From contig CM067218.1 in NCBI GenBank assembly GCA_034190945.1, positions 160,749,270 to 160,813,269 on the forward strand: a DNA stretch of 64,000 nt, read 5' to 3'. This document shows positions 11,466 to 21,536 of this stretch, piece by piece. Under the pieces are notes generated by a model, which worked only from the letters and a program-made list of their open reading frames with translations, was not told the DNA's origin and did no database searches. How positions within the stretch are numbered: the stretch's first letter is position 1; every line of letters starts with the position of its first letter. This DNA comes from Octodonta nipae (taxonomy: Eukaryota > Arthropoda > Insecta > Coleoptera > Chrysomelidae). Made by a program: the position numbers and the translations under genes.

Positions 11466-13485
11466 GCAAAAGTCTTGGATCAAGTTGGTGTCGCCCATTC
11501 TATATTATATTCAGTTTTGTGAACGTATCGGAATCTTCTAATAAACTAGTAATGTTAGTACCATATCTTGTAATACGGACTCCTCGTATATTTAATTTTT
11601 TGTGTCACCAAATAAGTTGATTTATTCAATGTATATGAAATTATTCAACTCTACGTGAAATTTAACTTTAATTCCTTTGCGGAGTTTTTATAAGCAGATA
11701 AATCATTAACTATTCTAATTCCAAATGGTTCGGCTAAAGTATGAATTTAGATAGTTTATTTGGAGTCGTTATTTCTCTCAGTGTAGAAAAGAAACGCCAC
11801 AAACACTATGAGCATATATATAGTGCAGCAGTTTCTATTTTTTTGTCAAAATAGGTTGCTTGCTTCAGAGGCAAACTAAAAATTTAACAAAATAAACTTT
11901 ACATACATAGAAGTTCATATTTTTATTATTTTATTCAAAGAGCAGTTGAAATCGGTGAACAATCTGTCAAAAAATTAAAACATCTCTTGAGGAGTATTAG
12001 CCGAACATCCTGCAATGCAATAATGATCCTCGTACAGTTTTCATATGTTAATAAACGCATGCAGCATAAAAACAAAATTAGATAAAAGTGTAATTAATAT
12101 AACTAAAAATGCAAAATGTGGTTAATAAATTCATTTATTTTTGCTTCATGATAATATATGAAAAGTGTTTTGTCATGGCATTGAACATAAATTGAATGTA
12201 AATGAAAACTATTTTGCCGAGTATTAAAAAAATAACAGACCAAATTTCAAGTCTTCATAAAAACACCATATGTCGCCACCAGATACCTACCTATATTTCA
12301 CTAAGTCAATGAATCTCAATCTGCAGAAACCTTCGTTCAAAAATTTGTTTGCTAATCAACAGATACTTTTCATATTGTCCAGCTATTGTATTTGTATTAA
12401 TGTTTGATAAATGGCACACTTACTAAATTGGTTAAATAACAATTAGCTCTCACTATATTACGCATTTACAAAAATAAGAGTTTCTCATTTTGTTATTAAA
12501 CAATTTATGTTCCCAGATATTAATATCAAATTAAAATATCTTTTTACAACATTTTTAGCAAAAAGAATTCCGCTTGCGACGCCCTTCTTTGAAGCAGTCT
12601 TCCGCGAATTAATAAATTCGTCTCCAAAAGTACGCCAAATGCCTACTTCATGTATTCATTATTTCAATTAATATATACCTCTGAAACCAAGTTCGTACTG
12701 AATTGAAATTTAGTAAGTAGCCTTTCCTCATTGGCAAAATGTAATTAAGTAATTCTTCATAAAAACTACATAATGCTAAACACTGAATTCATTTAAATAG
12801 CAAGATAATTATTTTTATAGACTTTTACGGCAGTACTTAATTTGAAAAAAAATTACTGATTCATATTTCGTAATTTGTTCTGTTTAATGAATGAGAACCA
12901 GATCCATACCAAATATTTAAAACAAATTATACATCTCGATTGACGACTTTTATTTACACCTTCCAAGTACACAATTTCACGAAATGATTGCCCTGACGAC
13001 ATATTCATTCAAATCTGTTTTTACAAAGTCCTTCTTGGAGTTACCCTTTCCGTGAACTTCTAAATGCGTTTTATTTCACAATTACCTAATTATAACCGGC
13101 CAATACCTCAGCCTGTAAGTATCTACTACCCCAGCTAACTATTACGGCATTGCATTAAAGGATCTTTGAAACTAATTTATAGTATTAATTTAAATCTCAT
13201 TCTTTATTATTTGGCTAATTAAAAATTTATATAACTTTTAGTACTTAATAATACTTTGATATGGCAAAATTTATGATATATGCTCAAAACTATATTTTTA
13301 TTTATCTATTATGCAATAAGTCTGTAAATTAATAATTTAGTTATTTGTATTAGTTTCAAATTACAAAGACAACAACTGAGAAGTAATACAAATTCCAAGT
13401 TCTCAAATTCGCCTTGTACAAACTAAGATTTTTATTTAATGAATATGACATGGTATCGCCATCTGTTATTCCTATTTATATTACA
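11466..13485. other. long AT-rich stretch without recognisable features
   Basis: About 2 kb with no open frame resembling a protein, no tRNA or rRNA pattern and no repeat array visible by eye. It could be intron or intergenic DNA. Confidence 0.5.
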
Positions 13486-13489
13486 TATT

Positions 13490-13680
13490 AATGTCCTCAA
13501 AATATGCATGATATAAATTTATTCAAACTGGTCTCAAAATATGCGTAATATAACAACTTCTGAAATGTCCCCAAAGTATGCGTTAGACCTGTAACAGTTT
13601 GGGGACCGTCCCCAAAGTATGCAAATGTCCCCGAAGTATACAATAATCTGAAATTTTGTCCTCAAACTATGCGTCCCACA
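13490..13680 (+). repeat. degenerate short tandem repeat GTCCCCAAAGTATGC
   Basis: The phrase GTCCCCAAAGTATGC or a close variant occurs about six times, at irregular spacings of some 20-45 bp: near 13493, 13531, 13567, 13609, 13627 and 13660. It abuts the TA run that borders the duplicated segment. Confidence 0.65.
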
Positions 13681-13710
13681 TGTATATATATATATATTAT
13701 ATATATATAT

Positions 13711-15227
13711 GCAACTCATGGTCTACCCAATTTACCATTTCTAACAGTTTTTGTAATGACACTGTATAACTATAACTCCTCTCATACTACATTGCATCTA
13801 CCCTATGTATGCAACTGCTTGTGAGATACGAAATATTGCATTTTTATTCTAATATTTTCAAGCCACACTGTATAACTATAACCCTACTCCAGCATATATT
13901 TACACCACCCTGTATATGCATTCTTGTATAATATTTTTTGCACACCCTATATAATTGAAGTTAGACTGAGGCCTTTATTCCATGAACCCTGTGAATTCAA
14001 TCACTAAAGGGCTATATTAACTCTTTTAGTTTCTAAAGTTTTTGAACTATCTTCTGTAACTATAATTCTAGTGCGCCTTATATTTCTATCATTAAATATA
14101 TGCAACTGATAGTGGCTACCCTATAAATAATTTGTTTTTCTAATTTTTTTATAACTATAATTCGTCACACTCTATATTGCATCTATCCTATTGTTCCGAG
14201 AATTCATCGGACAGCTGGTGCAATCGGCCATCACCAATTCATGGAAGGGACATTATTCCGATACTTCTAGGAATCCGAAATGTTTTGTCTCTCAACAGGC
14301 CGACCGCTGCCGTTACTGGAAATTCCCTTAAAGCTTCCAGAACACATGTAAGAAGTTTCCCGATAGTTCGTTGACTTGCCAGAATAATTCCAAGAGAAAT
14401 ATATAAATATTCAGTTTTGGACGGTCATATTGTTAAGTTAAATTGTAAATAGTTCTTGTTAATACAAATTGTGTTAAAGTAGTGGAAATAAATTAGAGTG
14501 AGTTGGACTGTTTTTTTAAATAAATCAAAGAACTGAACAGAACCCGAGTGTGAAAATAAAAACATTACACTATATATGCAACTGCTTATGGGCTAAAAAA
14601 TGTTGCATTTTTGTTTTAACATTTTTTAAACCACACTATATTACTTTAATTTTTCTCTAGCACATATTTCCACCATATCTGCATATGTATCCCTATATAA
14701 TATTTTTTGCACCACCTTGTTTAACTATAATTCTACTGCGCCCTCTATTCCAAGTACCCTATAAATACAACCGTTAATAAGCTACCCTATATAATTATTT
14801 TTTCTAACCACCCTGTATAACTATAATTGCACACCACTCGATATTCTAAACAGTCTGTGGATGCAACTGGGCCACCCAATAAAATATTTAGTTTCTAACA
14901 TTTCTGGAATCACCCTGTATAATTGTAGTCAGCGCCTTATATCTAAGTCTATTTATATATGCATATGTAAGGATTTTAAAGACTTTATTGTGTGCCTCAA
15001 ATTAATATGGAAACTAATAACTTTTTACCCATCCAAAAAATGGCCTAACCACCACTTTTTTACTTGAAAATCTTGAAGGGGTTCAGCTATAAAAATATAA
15101 TGCTAGAAAAATTCACATCAATTTGCATTGAATGAATTTTTCAAGAGCAGTTTTATTCTCAAGTAGGTCACCAAATCACCCTGTATTGAACAACGGGCCT
15201 GTCATAATAGTAACATCCCGTGGCAAC
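13711..15227 (+). repeat. ~100-bp tandem array, copy B, with inserted solo LTR
   Basis: Near-identical to 4453-5968 at an offset of 9256-9258 bp, with only scattered substitutions and one-base indels. It includes the same solo LTR at the same place. The segment then runs into the complete hAT-type element at 15228. Together, 13711-15540 and 4453-6282 form a direct duplication. Confidence 0.9.
14192..14569 (+). mobile_element. solo gypsy LTR, copy B
   Basis: 378 bp, nearly identical to 4936-5313, with target duplication CTAT at 14188-14191 and 14570-14573. Same family as the LTRs of the element at 19295-25490. Confidence 0.9.
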
Positions 15228-16188
15228 CAGTAGCGGCTGGTGGGTTATGAAACTGGTGGTGCACTTTAATGGTCAAATATTGGGATTCAAAGATGCAACA
15301 AAACAAACCATAGCTTTGCTAATACTGCATTTATTTTTTATTAATTAAAATATTCGTCGACTTTTTTCGAAAGCGAAATGTTCAATGAGCTTTTTATTAA
15401 AGTCTGGCATTGATTGAATATATTTTTTCAATACTAAGCACAGAAAGAGCATTTAGCCAGTCCTGAGACATCATACTTCTAAGAAACGTTTTAATCCTTC
15501 ACCCCAGTTTCCGTCCAAATGGATTCCCCGCCATAAATAATGCAAGGAAAACAAAATAATGTATTGATGCGATTACATCCACACAACCACTTCTTTTTAT
15601 TATAAATTTCACTTTTAAAACTTGGAGTAAATACTTTATTTTTCATTTTGCACTCTTGTTTTCAATTAAGATATGGCTTAGGTGAACCAGCCAATTTTAT
15701 ATCTAATTTGTTTTGAAACGATTTATTATTGTTATTAATATAGTCAATGTTAAAGTTGATACTCATTTTCACAGTTATGTAAACACACACACTCTGTATA
15801 TTAAATATTCTTCATAGACTACGAGGACAAAAACAAAGCAACCACTAATTAAATCACGTAAACAAAAATTTGAATTATTGAAACGTTCGGTCAATATCAG
15901 CACAGCTCGGCGTACGAGAATCAGCCCATTACTCCATGTAGTTTGCATTAACTATCTTCTATCTCACACGCTAACCGTGTTATATCATCTCATAGAAGCT
16001 ATGTACGTTTCCTCGTGCGCTGTGCACGGTGAAATATTCTTTCAAGCGTATATAAGTCTTAATACAAGTTTGGATTAGAGCTTAAATTGAAATGATATTT
16101 ATTAAACATTTTGATTTTTAACCTTATTATAAGCTTATTAAATTTGGTGGTTCAGCGCACGGATGCACTTAAGGCGCAGCCGCCCCTG
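15228..16188 (+). mobile_element. complete 961-bp non-autonomous hAT-type element
   Basis: The left end is CAGTAGCGGCTG at 15228 and the right end is CAGCCGCCCCTG at 16177-16188; these are inverted repeats with two mismatches. An 8-bp target duplication flanks it, GTGGCAAC at 15220-15227 and GTGGTAAC at 16189-16196, with one mismatch. Eight-base duplications and a CAGxGGCGGCTGG-type end are typical of hAT elements. There is no transposase inside. The left third is shared with the truncated copy at 5969-6282. Confidence 0.85.
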
Positions 16189-16196
16189 GTGGTAAC

Positions 16197-16635
16197 ATTT
16201 TTCCCAAGCAATCCATTTGTAGATGCTAAAACCCCAAAATGGAATTTCCACAAAGTCATAAAATAAACAAACATTATATGTATTATTTTATTAGATAAAT
16301 AATTAAAAATATATTTGCAGCATATATATCACATCTCGTTAAAAGAACATTAATCAATTTTTGACTGACTGCTATTTAGATGACATCTTAAAAGTAATTT
16401 AAAAGATTGCCTTTGAACGTAATAATGGATACACATGGTTTACCAAATTATTAATAAATTGTTATTAGATTTGTGATAAATTCATGACTAAAGAAATGTA
16501 TATACTCAACTTGGAGATTCGCAAATAAAATGTATCAATTAGCTTTAGAATCTCGAAATAGTTATTGTACTTAAGTAAAACTTTTCATGTGGATTCTTCT
16601 GTAAATGCGCAAACTTATTATAATTTAGTTTAATC
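16197..16635. other. AT-rich, no feature seen
   Basis: No coding frame or repeat unit is recognised between the hAT-type element and the retrozyme-like insertion. Confidence 0.45.
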
Positions 16636-16958
16636 ACTTTAATAGTTTGAAGACGCGAGATGTAAGACCGACATCTAGGATTTTCGAGAGAATCAGTACA
16701 CAGAGGCTCCGAATCTGGAGCCGTCCCGTGTAATTGCTGTTCTCTCTCAACTCCTAGGACAGAATGTCAAAAATTTTATCGTGACATGCTGTCCTAGGAG
16801 TTGAGAGAGAGAGAAATTAAGAACGCAATTACACGGAACGGCTCCAGATTCGGAGCCTCTGTGTACTGATTCTCTCGAAAATCCTAGATGTCGGTCTTAC
16901 ATCTCGCGTTTTCAAATTTAACCAAATGCATCAAATGCATAAAGAGTGTTCGAGAGGA

Positions 16959-17051
16959 CATTCAATTGTGGGAAGCGCAACTGATGAAGGTTCCCTAACC
17001 AGAAACAATATGTATTATATTGATATATATTGTCTTGCGTACAAAGGAATG
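16959..17051 (+). ncRNA. type I hammerhead ribozyme, monomer 1
   Basis: The core CTGATGA is at 16981-16987 and GAAA at 17002-17005. Stem II is GGTT/AACC with loop CCCT. Stem III is CAATAT/ATATTG closed by an AT-rich loop. It is followed by TC with predicted cleavage after C17034. Stem I pairs CGCAA with TTGCG, then TTGT with ACAA across an internal loop, then CATTC with GAATG. All core positions fit the hammerhead consensus. The first stem II pair is an A-A mismatch where G-C is usual, which may lower activity. Stem I is the open stem, hence type I. Confidence 0.85.
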
Positions 17052-17278
17052 ACACCTCGAAGAGAGTATTCAATATCTCTGACAGGTGAAGTAACCTGAA
17101 AAATTTTATCGTGACATTCTGTCCTAGGAGTTGGGAGAGAACAGCAATTACACGGAACGGCTCCAGATTCGGAGCCTCTGTGTACTGATTCTCTCGAAAA
17201 TCCTAGATGTCGGTCTTACATCTCGCGTCTTCAAATTTAACCAAATGCATCAAATGCATAAAGAAGTGTTCGAGAGGA

Positions 17279-17378
17279 CATTTAATTGTGGGAAGCGCAA
17301 CTGATGAAGGTTCCCTAACCAGAAACAATATGTATTATATTGATATATAATATATATTGTCTTGCGTACAAAGGAATG
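17279..17378 (+). ncRNA. type I hammerhead ribozyme, monomer 2
   Basis: Same core as monomer 1: CTGATGA at 17301-17307, GAAA at 17322-17325 and predicted cleavage after C17361. The outer stem I strand reads CATTT in place of CATTC, which still pairs with GAATG through a U-G wobble. The stem III loop is longer by some 9 AT bases. Core intact. Confidence 0.85.
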
Positions 17379-17604
17379 ACACCCGAATAGAGTATTCAAT
17401 ATCTCTGACAGGTGAAGTAACCTGAAAAATTTTATCGTGACATTCTGTCCTAGGAGTTGAGAGAGAACAGCAATTACACGGAACGGCTCCAGATTCGGAG
17501 CCTCTGTGTACTGATTCTCTCGAAAATCCTAGATGTCGGTCTTACATCTCGCGTCTTCAAATTTAACCAAATGCATGAAATGCATAAAGAAGTGTTCGAG
17601 AGGA

Positions 17605-17704
17605 CATTCAATTGTGGGAAGCGCAACTGATGAAGGTTCCCTAACCACAAACAATATGTATTATATTGATATATAATATATATTGTCTTGCGTACAAAGG
17701 AATG
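17605..17704 (+). ncRNA. hammerhead ribozyme, monomer 3, core mutated
   Basis: CTGATGA at 17627-17633 and the same stems as monomers 1 and 2, but the GAAA box reads CAAA because of a G-to-C change at 17648. That is position G12 of the hammerhead, the general base, so this copy is predicted inactive. The cleavage-equivalent position is C17687. Confidence 0.8.
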
Positions 17705-17732
17705 ACACCTCGAAGAGAGTACTTTAATAGTT

Positions 17733-18685
17733 GCTGTCGTCATGTAAGTAACGTCATAAATGAATAGAAAAGAAGGATTTTAGCGCATACATCTTAGTAA
17801 GTAAAAGTCGATTGTTTAAGCAATCTTTATACTTCCCTACACGATTGTACACGACTGGGGTTTCAGTGTCGACTGCTGTCATATTTCCAACATTAAGGTA
17901 GTTGTTCATAGTGGGCGTCATCTCACGTGGTTTTTATCAATAATTTATATTTAATTTATTTAATAAATAAAGATTCTTTACATATTCTGCACATCTACGG
18001 CACAGTACCTTTCGAATGGTATACGTTTCATTACCCTCCTTTCAAAATAAAGCGTTTAGTTCTTTGCGTATTAATAATAGTAAGTATGATGATGTATGGT
18101 GGTTGAAAAAAGTTAGAAAAAATTGTTATATAGGATAGCCCATAATGTTTCATAAGCTATTTCTTTTTGCAAAGAATTGTAACGGCTAGTATGTTACGCT
18201 TTTTAAATTAATGTGCTTTGAACCCAAAGTGATACAATTTTGAGGCACACAAGCAACTTTTTGGTGATAATTTTTTAAATAATTATTATAATTTACGTTA
18301 CAATTCGGAGTTTGATAAAGGCCACAAGCAGTCAATTTAATCAAGGAAAATATTAGAAGAATGTGCTAGAGGCACTAGATGGCTGAACAGTTGAGTTATC
18401 AGGTGATCTAGACTGACATGTTTTTGCTAGTTCTTTAGTGAGACTGGGGTAGCAGTAGATTGGAGACCCGTGTTCTGTATAGAACCCATTAAATCAGCTT
18501 TGAGCAGTAGGCAGATTAACACCCCGAGTTCGAAGGAGACCAACGGTTCTCAACGTGCTGACGAAAGAACTCTAGGAAAACAGAGCCCTAATATAAACAA
18601 AAACTGATTTTCTCTGAATTGTTTATTCATAACCATATTTGATGGATTCATTTCATAAGAGATCCGATATTGTTTTCACTAGGTA
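17733..18685. other. stretch without recognisable gene
   Basis: No protein or RNA gene is recognised. It could contain further decayed parts of the hAT element whose transposase tail follows, but I cannot show that. Confidence 0.4.
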
Positions 18686-18885
18686 TCAATTGTTTGATGC
18701 CGGGCTTGACAGAAGATGATTGAAGTCGCATGTCAAGTTCTGCATCGAGTCTATTGCGATATTTTGTTTTCGCAGCCGCATTAGTGGAGAATCCTGTTTC
18801 GCACAAGTACGTTATTAGGAACGAGAGAGAACATTCAGGGCCTTTGTGACAAGTTGGGGAAATTTATCACGAATCTGACACCGAA
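18686..18885 (-). pseudogene. hAT transposase C-terminal (dimerisation) fragment, ZBED-like
   Basis: Reading the minus strand, 18885-18820 gives IRDKFPQLVTKALNVLS, and after a frame shift near 18820 the next frame gives FLITYLCETGFSTNAAAK, then KYRNRLDAELDMRLQSS and VKPGIKQL. The pattern of an aromatic-Leu-Cys-Glu-x-x-Phe-Ser followed by KYRNRL.xE.DMRL is the hAT C-terminal dimerisation region of the ZBED5/SCAND3-like group. No catalytic part is found nearby. A broken remnant. Confidence 0.7.
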
Positions 18886-18889
18886 AACC

Positions 18890-19290
18890 ATTCCGAGGCA
18901 TCGTTTTGAACAGTGATTTAATGTTTCGAGTCTGATACCATTTCTAAATATGATTCATTTATTGCGTTTGATATACTTTCGAACTTTTACATGCTGGCTA
19001 TAATAGGATTTTGAATTCATTTAAATATTTATATTCCGTTATACAGAAAAATACATCGACATTTCAAGTTGTTTTACAGTTTACTTGAAAATGTGGTCAA
19101 CAACATAAAAGCATCATAACACGGTAGCTTACGATTTCTAAAACAAAATGGGTTTTTTCTAAAATTTTGATAAATATTAATTTCAAAATTATTGTCAAAA
19201 CACATATCTATGAGGATTGCTTTTTATATTTCGGGGATAGAGAACAAAAAAGGACTTTAATCATCGTACACGGGTTTATTGTTTTTCACA
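18890..19290. other. AT-rich flank of the gypsy insertion
   Basis: No gene or repeat seen. It ends in the target-duplication copy ATAT at 19291-19294. Confidence 0.4.
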
Positions 19291-19294
19291 ATAT

Positions 19295-19678
19295 TTTAAT
19301 GTTTTTATTTTCACACTCGGGTTCAATTCTTGGATTTATTTAAAAACACAGTCCAACTCACTCTAATTTATTTCCACTACTTTTACACAATTTATATTCA
19401 CAGAAACTACTATTTACATTTTATCTTAACTGTACAATACGACCGCCGAAAACTGAATACCTCCTACCGCCAGCTGTTCATATTTATATATTTATCTACG
19501 AATTGTCTTCTTACTTCTTACATGTGTTCTGGAAGCTTTAAGGAAATTCCCAGTAACGGCAGCGGTCGGCCTGTTGAGAGACAAACATTTCGGATTCCCA
19601 GAATTTATCGGAATAATATCTCTTCCGCGAATTGGTTGATGGCCGATTGCACCAGTTGTCGGATGAATTCTCGTAACA
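19295..19678 (-). repeat. 3' LTR of the macrodomain gypsy element
   Basis: Starts, on the minus strand, TGTTACGAGAATTCATCC at 19678 and ends CATTAAA at 19295; the other copies end CATTACA, so the terminal CA is mutated here. It is shorter than the 5' LTR by small indels, for example in the TTCAGTTCAGTTC repeat and the block near 19500-19525. Confidence 0.9.
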
Positions 19679-20323
19679 TTGCCCCCTCCTTAAGACCATT
19701 TCGTCCCGGAATGTCCTAGAATCCTTCCTGGTGTGACGATATTTGCAGGACTCTCCATTTCGACAACGGGAAATTTGGTGGAAGTAACAGTCAACGGTCT
19801 TCGAATCTGGGCTGCGAATATTGAGACAGCATACCAGGATGTCGATGCCACTGAATTGAAAGATTGTTTCCATCATACTCCTCACAACTCTCCAATTCAG
19901 TCCATCCAACCCGCAGGCTATCTTTGGGACCGCCAATTTCATCATATTCCTCAATTCTACCAGAGTCTTCCAAAGATCGCTGTATGTTGGCTTGTCCTGC
20001 GAGAATGTTTTCGTTACCAAATAAAAGATGTCTCTGGTACCCACTGGTTGTTTATCTTCGAGATGAAGGACCTTCCCTACCGCTGGATCTTGCTCCCGTA
20101 GCTTCTGGAACTGGCCGTACTTTTTGGCAAACACCTTAGCTATTCCTCTGGACATCCGGAGATCTCGAGCCACATAATGAGCCAGGGCATATTCTATGGG
20201 CACCTCAAACAGGTCTCGGGGTTCCTCCGTGGTCACGTCGTGCTGCACTTTCTGCCCATTAGAGTACAGTGCCATAAACTGTTCGAAGGTCATCTTATCA
20301 TCGGGTGGTTGGATGCTGCGGAC
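19678..20323 (-). CDS. OARD1/TARG1-like macrodomain plus CCCH zinc finger, gypsy ORF behind pol
   Basis: Counting from the Met at 20293, residues 28-157 match the macrodomain type of OARD1/TARG1, which removes ADP-ribose from acidic side chains and cleaves O-acetyl-ADP-ribose. Visible signatures are AHYVARDLRMSRGIA (residues 38-52), FYLVTK with the Lys at 95, DKPTY (100-104) and IACGLD with the Asp at 130. Lys and Asp are the two residues expected to be catalytic in TARG1; spacing between them is about six residues shorter than in the human protein as I recall it. Residues 169-187 form a CCCH zinc finger, C-x7-C-x5-C-x3-H, usually RNA-binding. The frame is the pol frame: only TAA at 20324-20326 separates them, so it may once have been the C-terminus of pol, or it is reached by readthrough. 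The open frame runs on into the LTR to 19538; this feature ends at the LTR border. Start codon uncertain. Confidence 0.85.
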
Positions 20324-20584
20324 TTAGGCTTGGTCAACTTCGTCGTCATGACTTCCGGCATAAGGGACTAACCTGTTGAAATGTCCCACCTTTGGTTTTC
20401 CCCGAGGTAGCTTCTTTATTCTGTAGACAACATCGTTGATTTTCTTCACAATTTGGTACGGCCACTCCCAAGATCTCTGTAGCTTGGGCGAATATCCACG
20501 ACGACGTTGCGGGTTATACAGCCAAACAAGATCATCAACTTGGAATTCTCCGCCCTCGGCTTTGATGTCGTACGCTTCCTTCAT
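20324..20584 (-). pseudogene. gypsy integrase C-terminal (GPY/F-like) segment
   Basis: 86 codons with VDDLVWLYNPQRRRGYSPKL and WEWPYQIVKKINDVVYRIKK, the integrase C-terminal pattern in which W-x-G-P-Y is usual; here Gly reads Trp or Glu. It ends at TAA (20324-20326), immediately before the macrodomain frame. It is separated from the integrase core by a frame break near 20585-20630, so the Met is not a real start. The tail helps integrase bind DNA or chromatin. Confidence 0.85.
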
Positions 20585-20607
20585 TCAGGCACTGGCATAC
20601 TCGATGT

Positions 20608-21258
20608 TTAACCGGACTCGTTCATGGATGACTTCAAATCGCATGGTAGTCTTAATTCTCGTCCCATGATAATACTGGCCGGGGTCTGACCCGTGGCCTC
20701 GTGCACAGACGAAAGATATGCCACTAGAAACAAGGGCAGATACTGGTCCCAGTCTCTTTGGTGGTCAGAGACTACCTTTGATAAATGGCAATTAATGGTT
20801 CTATTCATCCGTTCTACCATTCCATCCAATTGCGGGTGTAATGCTGCCGTCCTTGTTTTATTCATCTTCAAGAGCTTGCAGACGTCTTGGAAAAGAGTAG
20901 ACTCGAAATTTCTACCTTGGTCTGAGTGCAACTCCAAGGGGACACCAAAACGACTGATCCATTCCTTGACAAGGACTTCAGAAACGGTCAAGGCTTCTTG
21001 ATTCGGCAAGGCATACGCTTCGGCCCATTTACTAAAATAGTCCATCACCACCAAAATGTACTTGTTTCCAGAGTCGGATACAGGAAATGGACCGGCAACA
21101 TCAATGGCTATTCTTTCGAATGGACTGCCCACGTTATATTGCTTCATGGGAGCTTTTGGACGCTTCTGAGGCCCATTACTTGCTGCACAACCAGTACATT
21201 TCCGGCACCAGTCCTTGACATCCACTTGGCAGTTTAACCAAGAGAAGCGTTCTCTCAA
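20608..21258 (-). pseudogene. gypsy integrase zinc-binding and catalytic core
   Basis: The zinc-domain cysteines are in CRKCTGC, and the His pair lies just upstream of the listed Met in LHDSTTGRHLG. The catalytic triad is complete: Asp in IAIDVAGPFP, Asp in LHSDQGRNFES and Glu in DGMVERMNRT. After RELRLPCDL the frame shifts and the reading ends in a foreign tail, so the C-terminal domain is cut off. Integrase would insert the cDNA; this copy is broken by the frame shift only after the core. Confidence 0.88.
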
Positions 21259-21536
21259 CTTCCCCAGGGTTTTCGTTACTCCCAGATGTCTTCCAGTTGT
21301 ACTATCATGTAGTTCTTGTAAAACCTCTGGTCTCCTATTTCTGGGAACTACAATCTGTTTTCTGTCGTTTCCCTCCTCTGGAGTTTCCAGAACGCGCTTG
21401 AGAAGTCCATTTTCCAGGATGAGGGAGTTCCACTGAGCCCAGTACGACTTTATAGTTGGTGAGTATTGAAAAATCTCCTGCCACGTAGGTTTGCGGTCTT
21501 CTTCCTTCCACCGGATAACTTCTTTTAGTTCTGGAT

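Larger units (their letters stand above)
16648..17720 (+). mobile_element. retrozyme-like element: inverted leader plus three ~327-bp monomers
   Basis: The 12-mer ACTTTAATAGTT flanks the element at 16636-16647 and 17721-17732, a likely target-site duplication. The element opens with a partial monomer in antisense (about 16650-16762) and then has sense monomers whose hammerhead cleavage points lie at 17034, 17361 and 17687, giving periods of 327 and 326 bp. Monomers hold strong hairpins, for example GGCTCC-AGATTC-GGAGCC and GATGT-AAGACCG-ACATC. Non-coding. Tandem monomers of a few hundred bases with type I hammerheads and target duplications fit the retrozyme class, non-autonomous retroelements thought to be mobilised by Penelope-like machinery. 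The assignment to this class is an inference. Confidence 0.8.

Noticed and set aside
19733..20139. Plus-strand open frames opposite the macrodomain
   Set aside because: Antisense shadows of the minus-strand coding frame.
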